From Sulfitobacter sp. JL08 (lineage in GTDB: Bacteria > Pseudomonadota > Alphaproteobacteria > Rhodobacterales > Rhodobacteraceae), in the NCBI RefSeq assembly GCF_003352045.1, contig NZ_CP025815.1, positions 2,604,001 to 2,668,000 of the forward strand: a stretch of 64,000 nt of DNA, in the 5' to 3' direction. The notes below the pieces were generated by a model that did not search any database, was not told the origin of the DNA, and saw only the letters and a program-made list of their open reading frames with translations. A program made the translations under genes and the position numbers. Numbering within the stretch: position 1 is the first letter of the stretch; the number at the start of each line of letters is the position of its first letter. This document shows, one piece after another, positions 9,651 to 18,578 of the stretch.

Positions 9651-10397
9651 ATGAAACGAACACTGACCGCACTGATGGCTTTTCTGATGCTGTCCGCCCC
9701 TGCCCTGGCTTTTGACATGGAAGCCATGTCAGACAGCGAACGCACGGCGTTTCGCGCCGAAATCCGCGCCTATCTGCTGGATAACCCCGAAGTGATCATG
9801 GAAGCCGTTGCCGCGCTGGAAGAAGCGCAGAACCAGGCGCAGGCGCAAAGCGATATCGCGCTGGTGCAGGCCAATGCAGCCGACATTTTCGACGACGGGT
9901 ATTCTTGGGTGGGTGGCAATCCGGATGGCGATATAACACTGGTCGAATTTCTGGATTACCGATGCGGGTACTGCCGCCGAGCCCATGGCGAAGTGGCACA
10001 GTTGCTGGAAAGCGATGGCGATATCCGCCTGATCGTCAAGGAACTGCCAATCCTGGGTGAACAATCATTGCTGGCTTCACGCTTTGCGATTGCCGCGAAA
10101 CAGGTGGCGGGCGATGCTGAATACAAGATCCTGAACGATGCCCTGATGACAATGAACGGCGACGTCAGCGAAACCAGCCTGCGCCGCCTGTCAGACACGT
10201 TGGGATTTGATTCAGACGCGATTATCGCGGCGATGGACTCTGATGCAGTGACACAGGAAATTGCCCGCACCCGTGCGCTTGCACAGCGGTTGCAGATCAA
10301 TGGCACGCCGACCTTTGTGATGGAAGATCAACTGTTGCGGGGATATCTGCCGCTGGACCAGATGCAGGCACTGGTGGCTGATCTGCGCGCGCGCTGA
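9651..10397 (+). CDS. DsbA family thiol:disulfide oxidoreductase
   Basis: Periplasmic thioredoxin-fold protein of 248 residues. It has a signal peptide ending APALA (residue 20), an N-terminal helical segment with LLDNPEVIMEAV (about 42-54, as in Com1/ScsC-type proteins), the active site C105-G-Y-C108 and a cis-proline motif GTPTF. The start ATG at 9651 has GGAG at 9 bases. ScsC-like proteins often multimerise through their N-terminal helices and act as disulfide isomerases; whether that holds here is inference. Linked to the upstream M48 protease by a short gap. Confidence 0.88.
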   Translation: MKRTLTALMAFLMLSAPALAFDMEAMSDSERTAFRAEIRAYLLDNPEVIMEAVAALEEAQNQAQAQSDIALVQANAADIFDDGYSWVGGNPDGDITLVEFLDYRCGYCRRAHGEVAQLLESDGDIRLIVKELPILGEQSLLASRFAIAAKQVAGDAEYKILNDALMTMNGDVSETSLRRLSDTLGFDSDAIIAAMDSDAVTQEIARTRALAQRLQINGTPTFVMEDQLLRGYLPLDQMQALVADLRAR

Positions 10398-10411
10398 CAG
10401 CGACAACAACC

Positions 10412-10434
10412 GGCGGCAGCGTTACTCTGCCGCC
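10412..10434. terminator. Small hairpin between convergent genes
   Basis: GGCGGCAG and CTGCCGCC form a perfect 8-bp stem with a 7-base loop spanning the ispG stop codon, between the convergent DsbA-like gene and ispG. There is no T tract, so termination is only suggested. Confidence 0.3.
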
Positions 10435-11555
10435 TGTTCCGCGACCGCCATTTCAGTTTCGATTTCGGATGCGCGTTTTTCGACCTGTTCGACGATGTGA
10501 TCAATCATCCGATCATTGTCCATCTTGTGGCTTTGCTTGCCCGCAAGATAGACCATGCCCGCGCCGGCCCCGCCGCCGGTAAAACCTACATCGGTCATCA
10601 GCGCCTCGCCCGGGCCGTTCACCACGCAGCCGATGATACTCAGGCTCATCGGTGTCTTGATATGTTCCAGACGCTGCTCCAACGCTTCGACCGTCTTTAT
10701 CACGTCAAAGCCCTGCCGCGCGCAACTGGGACAGGAAATGATGTTGACCCCGCGATGGCGCAGGCCCAGCGACTTCAGGATTTCAAACCCGACTTTGACC
10801 TCTTCCACCGGATCGGCAGACAGGGACACGCGGATCGTGTCGCCAATCCCCATCCACAACAGGTTGCCCAGACCGATGGCGGACTTGATCGTACCGCTGA
10901 CCAACCCACCCGCTTCCGTGATGCCCAGATGGATCGGCGCGTCGGTCGCATCGGCCAGTTTTTGGTAGGCGGCGGCAGACATGAACACGTCAGATGCCTT
11001 GCAGCTGATTTTGAATTCATGAAAATCGTTGTCTTGCAATATCTTGATGTGATCCAGACCGCTTTCCACCATCGCATCCGGGCAGGGTTCGCCATATTTT
11101 TCAAGCAGGTGCTTTTCCAGCGACCCCGCATTCACCCCGATCCGGATGGAACAGTTGTGATCGCGCGCCGCCCTGATCACTTCTTTCACGCGGGCCGGAT
11201 CCCCGATGTTTCCGGGATTGATGCGCAGACAGGCGGCCCCCGCCTCGGCGGCTTCGATGCCACGTTTATAGTGGAAATGGATGTCAGCGACGATTGGAAC
11301 GGGGCTTTCGCGCACAATCTCTTTCAGCGCCTTGGCGCTGTCCTGATCGGGCACCGAAACGCGCACGATGTCCGCGCCCGCATCTGCTGCGGCCTGCACC
11401 TGTGCGATGGTTCCGGGCACATCGGTGGTCAGCGTGTTGGTCATGGTCTGAACGGCAATCGGCGCGTCACCGCCCACCGGCACATTGCCCACCATGATCT
11501 GGCGCGATGTCCGCCGGTAAATGTTTTTCCAGGGCCGTATGTGGTTCAGCGACAT
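10422..11555 (-). CDS. ispG: 4-hydroxy-3-methylbut-2-en-1-yl diphosphate synthase
   Basis: IspG (GcpE) catalyses the reductive step of the MEP isoprenoid pathway from MEcPP to HMBPP using a [4Fe-4S] cluster. The 377-residue protein has the barrel start ([14 protein letters not shown]), the three cluster cysteines C275, C278 (SCPSC) and C310 and the fourth ligand E317 (NGPGE). The ATG at 11555 fits family length. It lies just downstream of the rodZ-like gene on the same strand, an order seen in many Gram-negatives. Confidence 0.97.
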   Translation of the reverse strand: MSLNHIRPWKNIYRRTSRQIMVGNVPVGGDAPIAVQTMTNTLTTDVPGTIAQVQAAADAGADIVRVSVPDQDSAKALKEIVRESPVPIVADIHFHYKRGIEAAEAGAACLRINPGNIGDPARVKEVIRAARDHNCSIRIGVNAGSLEKHLLEKYGEPCPDAMVESGLDHIKILQDNDFHEFKISCKASDVFMSAAAYQKLADATDAPIHLGITEAGGLVSGTIKSAIGLGNLLWMGIGDTIRVSLSADPVEEVKVGFEILKSLGLRHRGVNIISCPSCARQGFDVIKTVEALEQRLEHIKTPMSLSIIGCVVNGPGEALMTDVGFTGGGAGAGMVYLAGKQSHKMDNDRMIDHIVEQVEKRASEIETEMAVAEQAAE

Positions 11556-11647
11556 GGGCGCAAACCCTTTTTGATTTCGTCTGTAAGTTGAATATTAGGT
11601 AGGGCAGCAGGCCGTTGCGCGCAAGGTTTGCGCCAGCAACGCGCCGG

Positions 11648-12856
11648 TTAGTCCTGAACTGGTACAGGCGTTTGCAATTCGGCCACCATCTGCGCCAGAT
11701 CGCTGTCCTGTTCCAGATCGGCAATCGCATAGGTTTCACTTAGCGCCGTGATCGACAGGGACACATTGGCCGTGACAGACCCGCTTTCGCCAGCCGGGCC
11801 ATAATGGGCACCGTTCATTTCGAAATAGATCGCTCCGGATTCGCCCACGCGCAGGGTTGGCGGTTCCTCGGTGGTTGCCACCTCGTACGTGTCGCCTTTT
11901 TCCATGATCGATTCAAAGATCACAGTGCCGTCAGCGGCCCGTACCCGCACCCAGGACGGACGCACCGCAACGACGCGCAGGCCCGGTGTCGGCGTTTCAA
12001 CCACTTGCGGCACCGCCGTAGCAGGGGTGGCGGCATCCGCAGTCAACACCACAGGATCGGAAATCGCCTGCGGTGAGGTGAAAACACCCGACGCATTCGG
12101 ATCAAGCGTGGAAATCGGTGCATCGCGTGCCACCAGAACCGGAACATCCAATGCTTGCGGGCGGTAAAGCCGGTCAAATGCTTCGGGGGATGGCGGAACG
12201 ATCACATCCGATGTGGATGACACTACATTTGCGGGCGTGGTCTGATCTATCGTCGTATTCAGCGGATCAAGATCAGACAACACCACCGGCGTCTGATCCA
12301 CAGGCGCATACTGCACGCGCTGCACTTCCTTCAGAACCGACCAGCCGCCAAATCCGATGGCACTGATCAGGCCGACCAGAACAATCATTGATCCAACAGC
12401 GCCGGGTTCAATCCGCGTCCAGAGTGCATCACCCGCGGGAACGAAAGGCATCGACGGAGACGAGAACGGATCACGGTTCGCACCGGAAAGCCGCTCTTCC
12501 CGGCTGGGTTTTTTGACGACAGATGCCGCTTCGGACATACCGTGTGCTACGGAAAACCCGCTTTCTTCGCAAAAAGACGCGAAAGCCTTGTCAGGGTCCA
12601 TTTCCAGATAGCGCGCATAGGACCGCACATAACCTGCAATAAAACCGGGTGTGTCAAAGGCGGACGGGTCGCAGTTTTCGATGGCCGCGATATACGCGGC
12701 CTTGATGCGCAATTCACGCTGCACATCCAAAAGTGATTTTCCCATCGTGGCACGCTCACCGCGCATCACATCGCCAAGACGCAGATCGAAATCATCAAAC
12801 CCTTTGGGTTCAACAACGACCTCTGCGGCCTTACGGGATAACCTACGCCCGATCAT
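11648..12856 (-). CDS. RodZ-like helix-turn-helix membrane protein
   Basis: 402 residues with an N-terminal Xre/HTH_25 domain (about 25-95), a polar linker, one membrane helix (about 152-175) and a C-terminal beta-rich DUF4115 domain (about 290-380, with RPSWVRVRAADG). This is the layout of RodZ, which links MreB to the elongation machinery. The periplasmic linker is rich in Pro, Thr and Asp. In rods RodZ sets cell width; the role in a roseobacter is inferred from the family. Upstream of ispG by about 90 bases. Confidence 0.85.
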   Translation of the reverse strand: MIGRRLSRKAAEVVVEPKGFDDFDLRLGDVMRGERATMGKSLLDVQRELRIKAAYIAAIENCDPSAFDTPGFIAGYVRSYARYLEMDPDKAFASFCEESGFSVAHGMSEAASVVKKPSREERLSGANRDPFSSPSMPFVPAGDALWTRIEPGAVGSMIVLVGLISAIGFGGWSVLKEVQRVQYAPVDQTPVVLSDLDPLNTTIDQTTPANVVSSTSDVIVPPSPEAFDRLYRPQALDVPVLVARDAPISTLDPNASGVFTSPQAISDPVVLTADAATPATAVPQVVETPTPGLRVVAVRPSWVRVRAADGTVIFESIMEKGDTYEVATTEEPPTLRVGESGAIYFEMNGAHYGPAGESGSVTANVSLSITALSETYAIADLEQDSDLAQMVAELQTPVPVQD

Positions 12857-12968
12857 ACCTAACTATCCGCCCCCTAAAAACACGCGAAATCGTCCCAACG
12901 ATTCGTACACGCGTGTTTGTTTCCAGAACGCTAACACAAAGCAAGATGCTTTGCACTGTCAGGAAAGG

Positions 12969-14192
12969 CTATCCAGCCATGTTGGCGCGATTTAGCGCAC
13001 AATGTGACCATAGTTTGTCCATGGCGCGCACCAGTGCATCCATCTCTTTCGGGCCATGCACCGGCGACGGGGTAAATCGCAGTCTTTCGGTGCCGCGGGG
13101 CACCGTCGGAAAGTTGATCGGCTGTGCGTAAATACCATGATCCTGCAACAGCATATCGCTCAGTTTCTTGGTATGAACCGGATCGCCCACCATCACCGGA
13201 ACGATGTGGCTGCCATGATCGATGATCGGCAAACCAAGCCCCTTCAGGCGCATCTTCAGTATCTTGGCCTGTGTCTGGTGCTGTTCGCGCAATTCCGGAT
13301 GGCGTTTGAGATAGGCAACCGACGCGGCGGCACCCGCCGCAACAGCAGGTGGCAGCGATGTTGTAAAGATGAAGCCCGGCGCGTAAGACCTTATGGCGTC
13401 ACACATTTTATGCGATGCCGCGATATAGCCGCCCATCACACCATAGGCTTTGGCCAATGTACCGTTGATGATGTCCAGACGGTGCATCAACCGGTCGCGT
13501 TCAGCCACACCAGCCCCGCGCGGGCCGTACATGCCAACGGCGTGCACCTCGTCGATATATGTCAGCGCGCCGAATTCGTCCGCCAGATCGCAGATCGCCT
13601 CGATCGGGCCGAAATCGCCATCCATCGAATAGATCGATTCAAACGCGATCAGTTTGGGCGCGTCGGGATCATCCGCTTCCAGCAGCTCGCGCAGGTGATC
13701 CAGATCGTTATGGCGGAAGATCCGCTTGGCCCCGCCATTGCGGCGCACGCCTTCAATCATGCTGGCGTGGTTCAGCGCATCGGAATAAATAATCAGGCCC
13801 GGGAACAGCTTCGGCAAAGTGCTTAAAGTTGCATCATTCGCGATATAGGCGCTGGTGAACAGCAGCGCGCTTTCCTTGCCGTGCAGATCAGCCAGTTCGG
13901 CCTCAAGCCGTTTGTGATAGACGGTGGTGCCGGAAATGTTGCGGGTGCCGCCCGATCCTGCGCCCGTGGCATTGATCGCCTCGTGCATCGCCGATTGCAC
14001 GACCTCGTGCTGGCCCATGCCCAGATAATCGTTGCCGCACCAGACAGTAATGTTCTGTTCTGTCCCGTCGGGGCGGCGCCAGATCGCGTGCGGGAATGCC
14101 CCGTTGCGCCGTTCGATATCGATAAAAGTGCGGTAACGGCCTTCGTCATGTAGACGGGCAAGCGCCTGATCAAGCTTTGCGGTATAATCCAC
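12969..14192 (-). CDS. hemA: 5-aminolevulinate synthase
   Basis: PLP enzyme of 407 residues that condenses glycine and succinyl-CoA to 5-aminolevulinate, the first step of alphaproteobacterial haem synthesis. The PLP lysine is K248 ([14 protein letters not shown]), the same number as reported for the Rhodobacter capsulatus enzyme, and the DEVHAVG motif with its aspartate is at 214-220. The start is a GTG at 14192 with GGAG 8 bases before it. An FnrL-type box lies about 135 bases upstream, so oxygen control is likely, as known for Rhodobacter hemA. Confidence 0.97.
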   Translation of the reverse strand: MDYTAKLDQALARLHDEGRYRTFIDIERRNGAFPHAIWRRPDGTEQNITVWCGNDYLGMGQHEVVQSAMHEAINATGAGSGGTRNISGTTVYHKRLEAELADLHGKESALLFTSAYIANDATLSTLPKLFPGLIIYSDALNHASMIEGVRRNGGAKRIFRHNDLDHLRELLEADDPDAPKLIAFESIYSMDGDFGPIEAICDLADEFGALTYIDEVHAVGMYGPRGAGVAERDRLMHRLDIINGTLAKAYGVMGGYIAASHKMCDAIRSYAPGFIFTTSLPPAVAAGAAASVAYLKRHPELREQHQTQAKILKMRLKGLGLPIIDHGSHIVPVMVGDPVHTKKLSDMLLQDHGIYAQPINFPTVPRGTERLRFTPSPVHGPKEMDALVRAMDKLWSHCALNRANMAG

Positions 14193-14326
14193 CCGGCATC
14201 TCCGTTCATCTGGTCTGCCATCAAAGGCAAGTTGTCGGCGGCACGCAACCGCATTCGGTTTTATGAATGGATATAGATCGCGCGCCCTTGGTTCAACCAG
14301 TTAGGCGGGGGCGCGGTGTCGCAGCC

Positions 14327-14340
14327 TTGATCCAGATCAA
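14327..14340. promoter_or_regulatory. FNR/FnrL binding site upstream of hemA
   Basis: TTGATCCAGATCAA is a perfect TTGAT-N4-ATCAA palindrome, the FNR/FnrL consensus. Its nearest end is 134 bases before the hemA start. In Rhodobacter, hemA is a known FnrL target, so control by oxygen is expected; the factor itself is not encoded in this window. Confidence 0.8.
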
Positions 14341-14468
14341 GACCAGTCAAAACAGGGCGGCGATGACGTAGGGTAAGGTTTTCCGGACTGGCGGGGTTTC
14401 AAAATCAGGCGCACACTGATTTTCATAGTAAGTGTAACGATTTTTTGTTTTTAGAATATAATAATCAG

Positions 14469-15642
14469 GGAACGTCTGATCAACGCCTTCGGCTTCGCCG
14501 CCGTGCCGGCTTGAAGGTAGTTTGGGGCGTCAGACGTCCCATTTCCAGCGATTTTCCCGCTGTTTCGGCCGCCTGAGTGGCGGTTTCGGCGTTTTTGGGC
14601 AGACTCTGCCTCATGCTGCCAGCTTTCTCCGGGTCATGAACAGGTTGCCGAGGGCGAAGAGCGTGAACAGATGCGCCCGGTTCTTGGCCAGCCCACGGTA
14701 GCGCGTCTTCACGTGGCCGAACTGGCGCTTCAGGATCCGGAACGGGTGCTCAACCTTGGCCCGGACCTTTGCGATGATCCGGTTGATCTGCACGTCGAGC
14801 GGATCCAGTTCGCCACCTTTGGGTGCCTTGCGCATCACGCCCCAGAACCGGCCTGCATCCTTGGTGAAGGCCGCCTCTCGTTCGGAATGCACGTAGCCCT
14901 TGTCCGCCCAGACGGATGTTTCGTTGCCGTGCAGCAGTTCGTCCCAGACCTGGCTATCGTGGGTCTTGGCAGTGGTGGTCTCCAGGCTGTGGACGATGCC
15001 GCTGTCTGCATCGACGCCAACATGGGCCTTCATGCCGAAGTACCAGTCATTACCCTTCTTGGTGGATGACATCTCGGGATCGCGGGCCTTGGCTTCATTC
15101 TTGGTCGAGGACGGCGCATCGATGATCGTCGCATCCACCAACGTGCCAGAGCGCAGCGTGACGCCCTTGTCGGCAAGATAGGCATTCACCTCGGCAAACA
15201 GCTTCTCGGTCAGCTGATGCTTCTCCAGCAGGTGCCGGAAGTTCAGGATCGTTGTTTCGTCGGGGATGCGGTCATCGCCAAGCTCGATACCGGCAAACCG
15301 GCGCATGGCCTCGCTGTCATACAGGCTCTCTTCGGCCATCGGATCGCTCAGCGCGTACCAGCTCTGAAGGAAATACACTCGCAGCATCGTCTCCAGTGGC
15401 ATCGGTGGCCGACCACCCTTTGACCCAACCTTCGGATAGTGCGGCTCGATCAGCGCCAACAGACGACCCCAAGGCACCACCGCATCCATCTCCGACAGGA
15501 ACTTCTCGCGGCGCGTCACCTTCTTCTTCACCGCATCACCAAGGCCGGGAATGGCAGGCTGTTTGGGCATCGGCGGGCTCCTCTCTCATCCGCAGAAACC
15601 ATACCAAATCAAGCCAAAATGGGGAAGTTCTTCAGAGATTCC
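14469..15642 (-). mobile_element. IS5-family insertion sequence, copy 1
   Basis: A 1,174-bp element. Imperfect terminal inverted repeats GGAACGTCTGATCAAC (left) and GGAATCTCTGAAGAAC (right, read inward) match at 12 of 16 positions. It is flanked by a 4-bp direct repeat TCAG (14465-14468 and 15643-15646), the expected target duplication. It carries one transposase gene. It lies about 128 bases upstream of the FNR box of hemA. Copy 2 at 18579-19752 is nearly identical; the two differences noticed are at 14473/18583 (C/A) and 15612/19722 (A/C). Confidence 0.95.
14611..15570 (-). CDS. IS5-family transposase, copy 1
   Basis: 319-residue DDE transposase of the IS5 group. It has the N-terminal IS5 helical region (YFLQSWYALSDP, IPDETTILNFRHLLEKH) and a DDE core with D146 (LVDATIIDAPS), D223 (WADKGY) and E274 (VEHPFRILKRQFG). 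The reading frame is intact, so the element is probably capable of transposition. The protein is identical to that of copy 2. Confidence 0.95.
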   Translation of the reverse strand: MPKQPAIPGLGDAVKKKVTRREKFLSEMDAVVPWGRLLALIEPHYPKVGSKGGRPPMPLETMLRVYFLQSWYALSDPMAEESLYDSEAMRRFAGIELGDDRIPDETTILNFRHLLEKHQLTEKLFAEVNAYLADKGVTLRSGTLVDATIIDAPSSTKNEAKARDPEMSSTKKGNDWYFGMKAHVGVDADSGIVHSLETTTAKTHDSQVWDELLHGNETSVWADKGYVHSEREAAFTKDAGRFWGVMRKAPKGGELDPLDVQINRIIAKVRAKVEHPFRILKRQFGHVKTRYRGLAKNRAHLFTLFALGNLFMTRRKLAA

Positions 15643-16010
15643 TCAGAGACTTGCGGATTATCGCAACGTTACGTCTATCGCATTTCCACGTGGTTTGTTT
15701 CGCGGAACGCAACGACGGGCCGATCAGGGCAAAACCCCCTGTTCGCACCCGAGGGTGACACCATGAAAAAGACCGGACCGGATGTTCTGCTATTGGAAAA
15801 TGCAGGCCAGCTGTCCAAAGCGGGGGTGCCATGCCAAGGAATCACCTTGCGGATTTCAACAGGCGTAACGGGCCGGGGGGCATTTCTGATTTGCAAGTGA
15901 TCCGGTGCTGCCTTGGTCACGATTGAATGGGTAACGATATCTCATTAGGGGGCTCTGGACTCGGGGTGGCCGCCTGCTACGGTCACCCCGACCAAATTCA
16001 GGAGTCTTCC
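15643..16010. other. Non-coding flank between IS copy 1 and the dipeptidase
   Basis: About 370 bases with no recognisable gene. A 45-codon frame exists at 15763-15900 (starts MKKTGPDVLLLE) with only a weak GAGGGT before it; I do not recognise it and treat it as unproven. A strong 11-bp hairpin (arms 15962-15972 and 15980-15990, CGGGGTG/CACCCCG at the base) stands just upstream of the dipeptidase Shine-Dalgarno. It has no T tract and may be a leader structure or a factor-dependent terminator. Confidence 0.4.
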
Positions 16011-17387
16011 ATGTCCATTGATGCCGTTCTTGCGAAAATCGATCAGGATTTACCGGCCGCCACCGAGCGGTTGCTTGATTTGCTGCGCATCCCGTCCATT
16101 TCCACCGATCCGGCGTTCAAGGCCGATTGCGACACCGCCGCAGACTGGCTGGTCGCTGATCTGGAAAGCCTTGGTATCACGGCAAGCAAACGCCCCACAC
16201 CCGGCCACCCGATGGTTGTTGGTCACGTCGATGGTGCGGCTGACGCACCCCATCTGCTGTTTTACGGGCACTACGATGTACAGCCCGTCGACCCGCTTGA
16301 TCTGTGGGATCGCGATCCGTTTGATCCCGAAGTGCAGGACACGCCGAAGGGCAAGGTTATCCGGGGTCGCGGATCGTCTGACGACAAGGGCCAGTTGATG
16401 ACCTTTGTCGAAGCCTGCCGCGCATGGAAGGCGGTGCACGGCACCCTGCCCTGCCGCATCACGTTTTTCTTTGAAGGCGAAGAAGAAAGCGGTTCGCCCA
16501 GCCTTGTGCCGTTCATGCAGGACAACAAGGACGAACTGAGCGCCGACATCGCCCTGATCTGTGATACCGGCCTGTTCGAAAGCGCAGTACCCGCGATCAC
16601 CACCATGCTGCGCGGGCTGTTGGGCGAAGATTTCACCATCACCGGCCCGTCGCGCGATCTGCATTCGGGCATGTATGGCGGCATCGCGATGAACCCGATC
16701 CGGGTTCTGTCAAAAATCATCGCAGGGCTGCACGATGAAAACGGGCGCATCACCCTGCCCGGCTTTTATGACGGCGTGCCCGAACTGTCTGACGATATCC
16801 GCAGCCAGTGGCAGGGCCTGAACTTTGATCATGCGGCCTATCTTGGCGATGTCGGGCTGAAAGAGCCGGCAGGAGAGGTCGACCGCACCCCGCTGGAAAT
16901 GATCTGGTCGCGCCCCACCTGCGATGTGAACGGCATCTGGGGCGGATACACGGGCGACGGTTTCAAAACCGTGTTGCCATCACAGGCAAGTGCCAAGATC
17001 AGTTTCCGTCTTGTCGGCACCCAGGATCCCGAAGCGATCCGCACCGCGTTCCGCACCTATCTGGAAAACGCGCTGCCTGACGGATTCACGGTTGAATACC
17101 GCACCGAAAAAGGATCGCCGGCCTCACAAATGTCGATCGATCATCCCGCATTTGAAAAGGCGCGCGGCGCCCTGAGCGATGAATGGCCCCGCGCTGCAGC
17201 CTATATCGGATGCGGTGGATCGATCCCGATTGCCGGATATTTCAAGAATATTCTGGATATGGACGCCATGCTGATCGGGTTCGGCAAGGATGACGACCAG
17301 ATCCATTCCGCCAATGAAAAATATGACATGGAAAGCTTTCACAAAGGCATGCGCAGCTGGGCCCGTATTCTGGATGCGCTGACCTGA
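16011..17387 (+). CDS. M20 family dipeptidase
   Basis: 458-residue zinc peptidase of the ArgE/DapE/carnosinase-like M20 group. Metal-site motifs are visible: H87 and D89 (FYGHYDVQP), the bridging aspartate in GRGSSDDKGQ (124-125) and the catalytic glutamate in EGEEESGS (157-158). A dimerisation insert lies in the middle of the chain. The ATG at 16011 has AGGAG at 7 bases, preferred over an in-frame start 28 codons upstream. M20 dipeptidases of this kind cleave short peptides in the cytoplasm; the exact substrate is unknown. The dehalogenase-like gene follows 37 bases later, so the two may be cotranscribed. Confidence 0.9.
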   Translation: MSIDAVLAKIDQDLPAATERLLDLLRIPSISTDPAFKADCDTAADWLVADLESLGITASKRPTPGHPMVVGHVDGAADAPHLLFYGHYDVQPVDPLDLWDRDPFDPEVQDTPKGKVIRGRGSSDDKGQLMTFVEACRAWKAVHGTLPCRITFFFEGEEESGSPSLVPFMQDNKDELSADIALICDTGLFESAVPAITTMLRGLLGEDFTITGPSRDLHSGMYGGIAMNPIRVLSKIIAGLHDENGRITLPGFYDGVPELSDDIRSQWQGLNFDHAAYLGDVGLKEPAGEVDRTPLEMIWSRPTCDVNGIWGGYTGDGFKTVLPSQASAKISFRLVGTQDPEAIRTAFRTYLENALPDGFTVEYRTEKGSPASQMSIDHPAFEKARGALSDEWPRAAAYIGCGGSIPIAGYFKNILDMDAMLIGFGKDDDQIHSANEKYDMESFHKGMRSWARILDALT

Positions 17388-17424
17388 TGGTCCGCCTGTC
17401 GGGGTGGCGCAACCGGGGGCGTGC

Positions 17425-18294
17425 ATGACACAGTTCGCGGATGTGAACGGTCAGCGCATCGCCTATGAGGTCACTGGAACCGGGCCGCCTGTTCTTTTGC
17501 TGCACGGATTCCCGCAAACGCGCGCCATGTGGGGCCGCGTGCTGCCTGATCTGCAGGACAGGTTTACCCTGATCACGTCCGATTTGCGCGGATATGGGGA
17601 ATCCTCGAAACCGCAAGGCGTGATACAGAACAGCTTTCGACCGCTGACAGCTGACCAGATCGCCCTGATGCGCCATCTTGGCCATGAGCGGTTTCATCTG
17701 GTGGGCCATGACCGGGGCGCACGAACAGCGCACCGGCTGGCGCTGGATGCACCCGATGCCGTGCTATCGCTGACCCTGATGGATATCGCGCCAACGCACC
17801 ACGTTCTGGCCGGGCTGGATCACCGCGTCGCGCGCGCCTATTACCACTGGTTCTTTCTGTCCCAGCCGGCCCCCTTTCCCGAAACGCTGATCGGCTATGA
17901 TCCGGACAGCTATTTCGAAAGCTGCCTGCTGGGATGGGGGGCCGCCGATCTGTCCGATTTTGCCCCCGACGCGCTCGAAAGCTATCGCAGGGCGTGGCGC
18001 GCCCCCGCGACGATTACGTCGATGTGCGACAATTACCGCGCTGCGATTGATGTTGATTTCGCGCTGGATGCTGCCGATCTGAACCGGTGCGTGACCTGCC
18101 CTGCCCTGGTCTTGTTTGGCGCGGATGGGGTCGTTGGGCGCAACTATGATGTGGCCGCGATCTGGGCAGACCGCCTTTCTGCCATGCAGGTCGCGGCGAT
18201 ACCGGGCGGTCACTTTTTTGCAGAACAGCACCCACAGGAAACCGCACGGGCATTGGGCGCCTTCCTGACCGAAGTCAGCAGCGGATCACGATAA
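17425..18294 (+). CDS. Alpha/beta hydrolase, haloacetate (fluoroacetate) dehalogenase type
   Basis: 289 residues. The nucleophile is an aspartate, D96 in GHDRGAR, not the serine of esterases. R97 and R100 follow, the acid is D120, H141-W142 and Y204 are in the cap, and H263 is the base. From the nucleophile, the spacings (+1, +4, +24, +45, +46, +108, +167) are those of Burkholderia FA1 fluoroacetate dehalogenase (D104, R105, R108, D128, H149, W150, Y212, H271) as I recall them. H149/W150/Y212 bind the halide in that enzyme. The start ATG at 17425 begins MTQFADVNG. Activity on haloacetates is inferred; epoxide hydrolases share the Asp-His-Asp triad but usually not the H-W-Y set. Confidence 0.85.
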   Translation: MTQFADVNGQRIAYEVTGTGPPVLLLHGFPQTRAMWGRVLPDLQDRFTLITSDLRGYGESSKPQGVIQNSFRPLTADQIALMRHLGHERFHLVGHDRGARTAHRLALDAPDAVLSLTLMDIAPTHHVLAGLDHRVARAYYHWFFLSQPAPFPETLIGYDPDSYFESCLLGWGAADLSDFAPDALESYRRAWRAPATITSMCDNYRAAIDVDFALDAADLNRCVTCPALVLFGADGVVGRNYDVAAIWADRLSAMQVAAIPGGHFFAEQHPQETARALGAFLTEVSSGSR

Positions 18295-18301
18295 AGGAAA
18301 A

Positions 18302-18378
18302 TGGCGCGGTTGACGGGGCTCGAACCCGCGACCCCCGGCGTGACAGGCCGGTACTCTAACCAACTGAGCTACAACCGC
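18302..18378 (-). tRNA. tRNA-Asp(GTC), copy 1
   Basis: 77 nt on the minus strand, with CCA encoded. Acceptor GCGGTTG/CAACCGC, discriminator G, D arm TAGCTCAG, anticodon loop CTGTCAC (anticodon GTC) and T arm with GTTCGAG are all in place. Identical over its length to the copy at 20084-20160. Confidence 0.96.
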
Positions 18379-18578
18379 GCGTGGGATGCGGGATAGGCGA
18401 AGTGGGTTTTGGCGTCAATAGGATTTGTCGCAACCAACGCGAAAGACCGCGTGTGGTCCTGCGCGGTAATTCCGCCTGTCTTGGGAGATTTGGCCTTTCA
18501 TGCTAGGGATGGCACTGCGGGTCAATTACGGCCCGATCACCGGGAGGACAGATTATGTATGCAAGGGTAACGCATTAC

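Noticed and set aside
15763-15900. 45-codon gene after IS copy 1
   Set aside because: Weak ribosome site, no recognised motif, and the codon use is not convincing. Mentioned in the flank description only.
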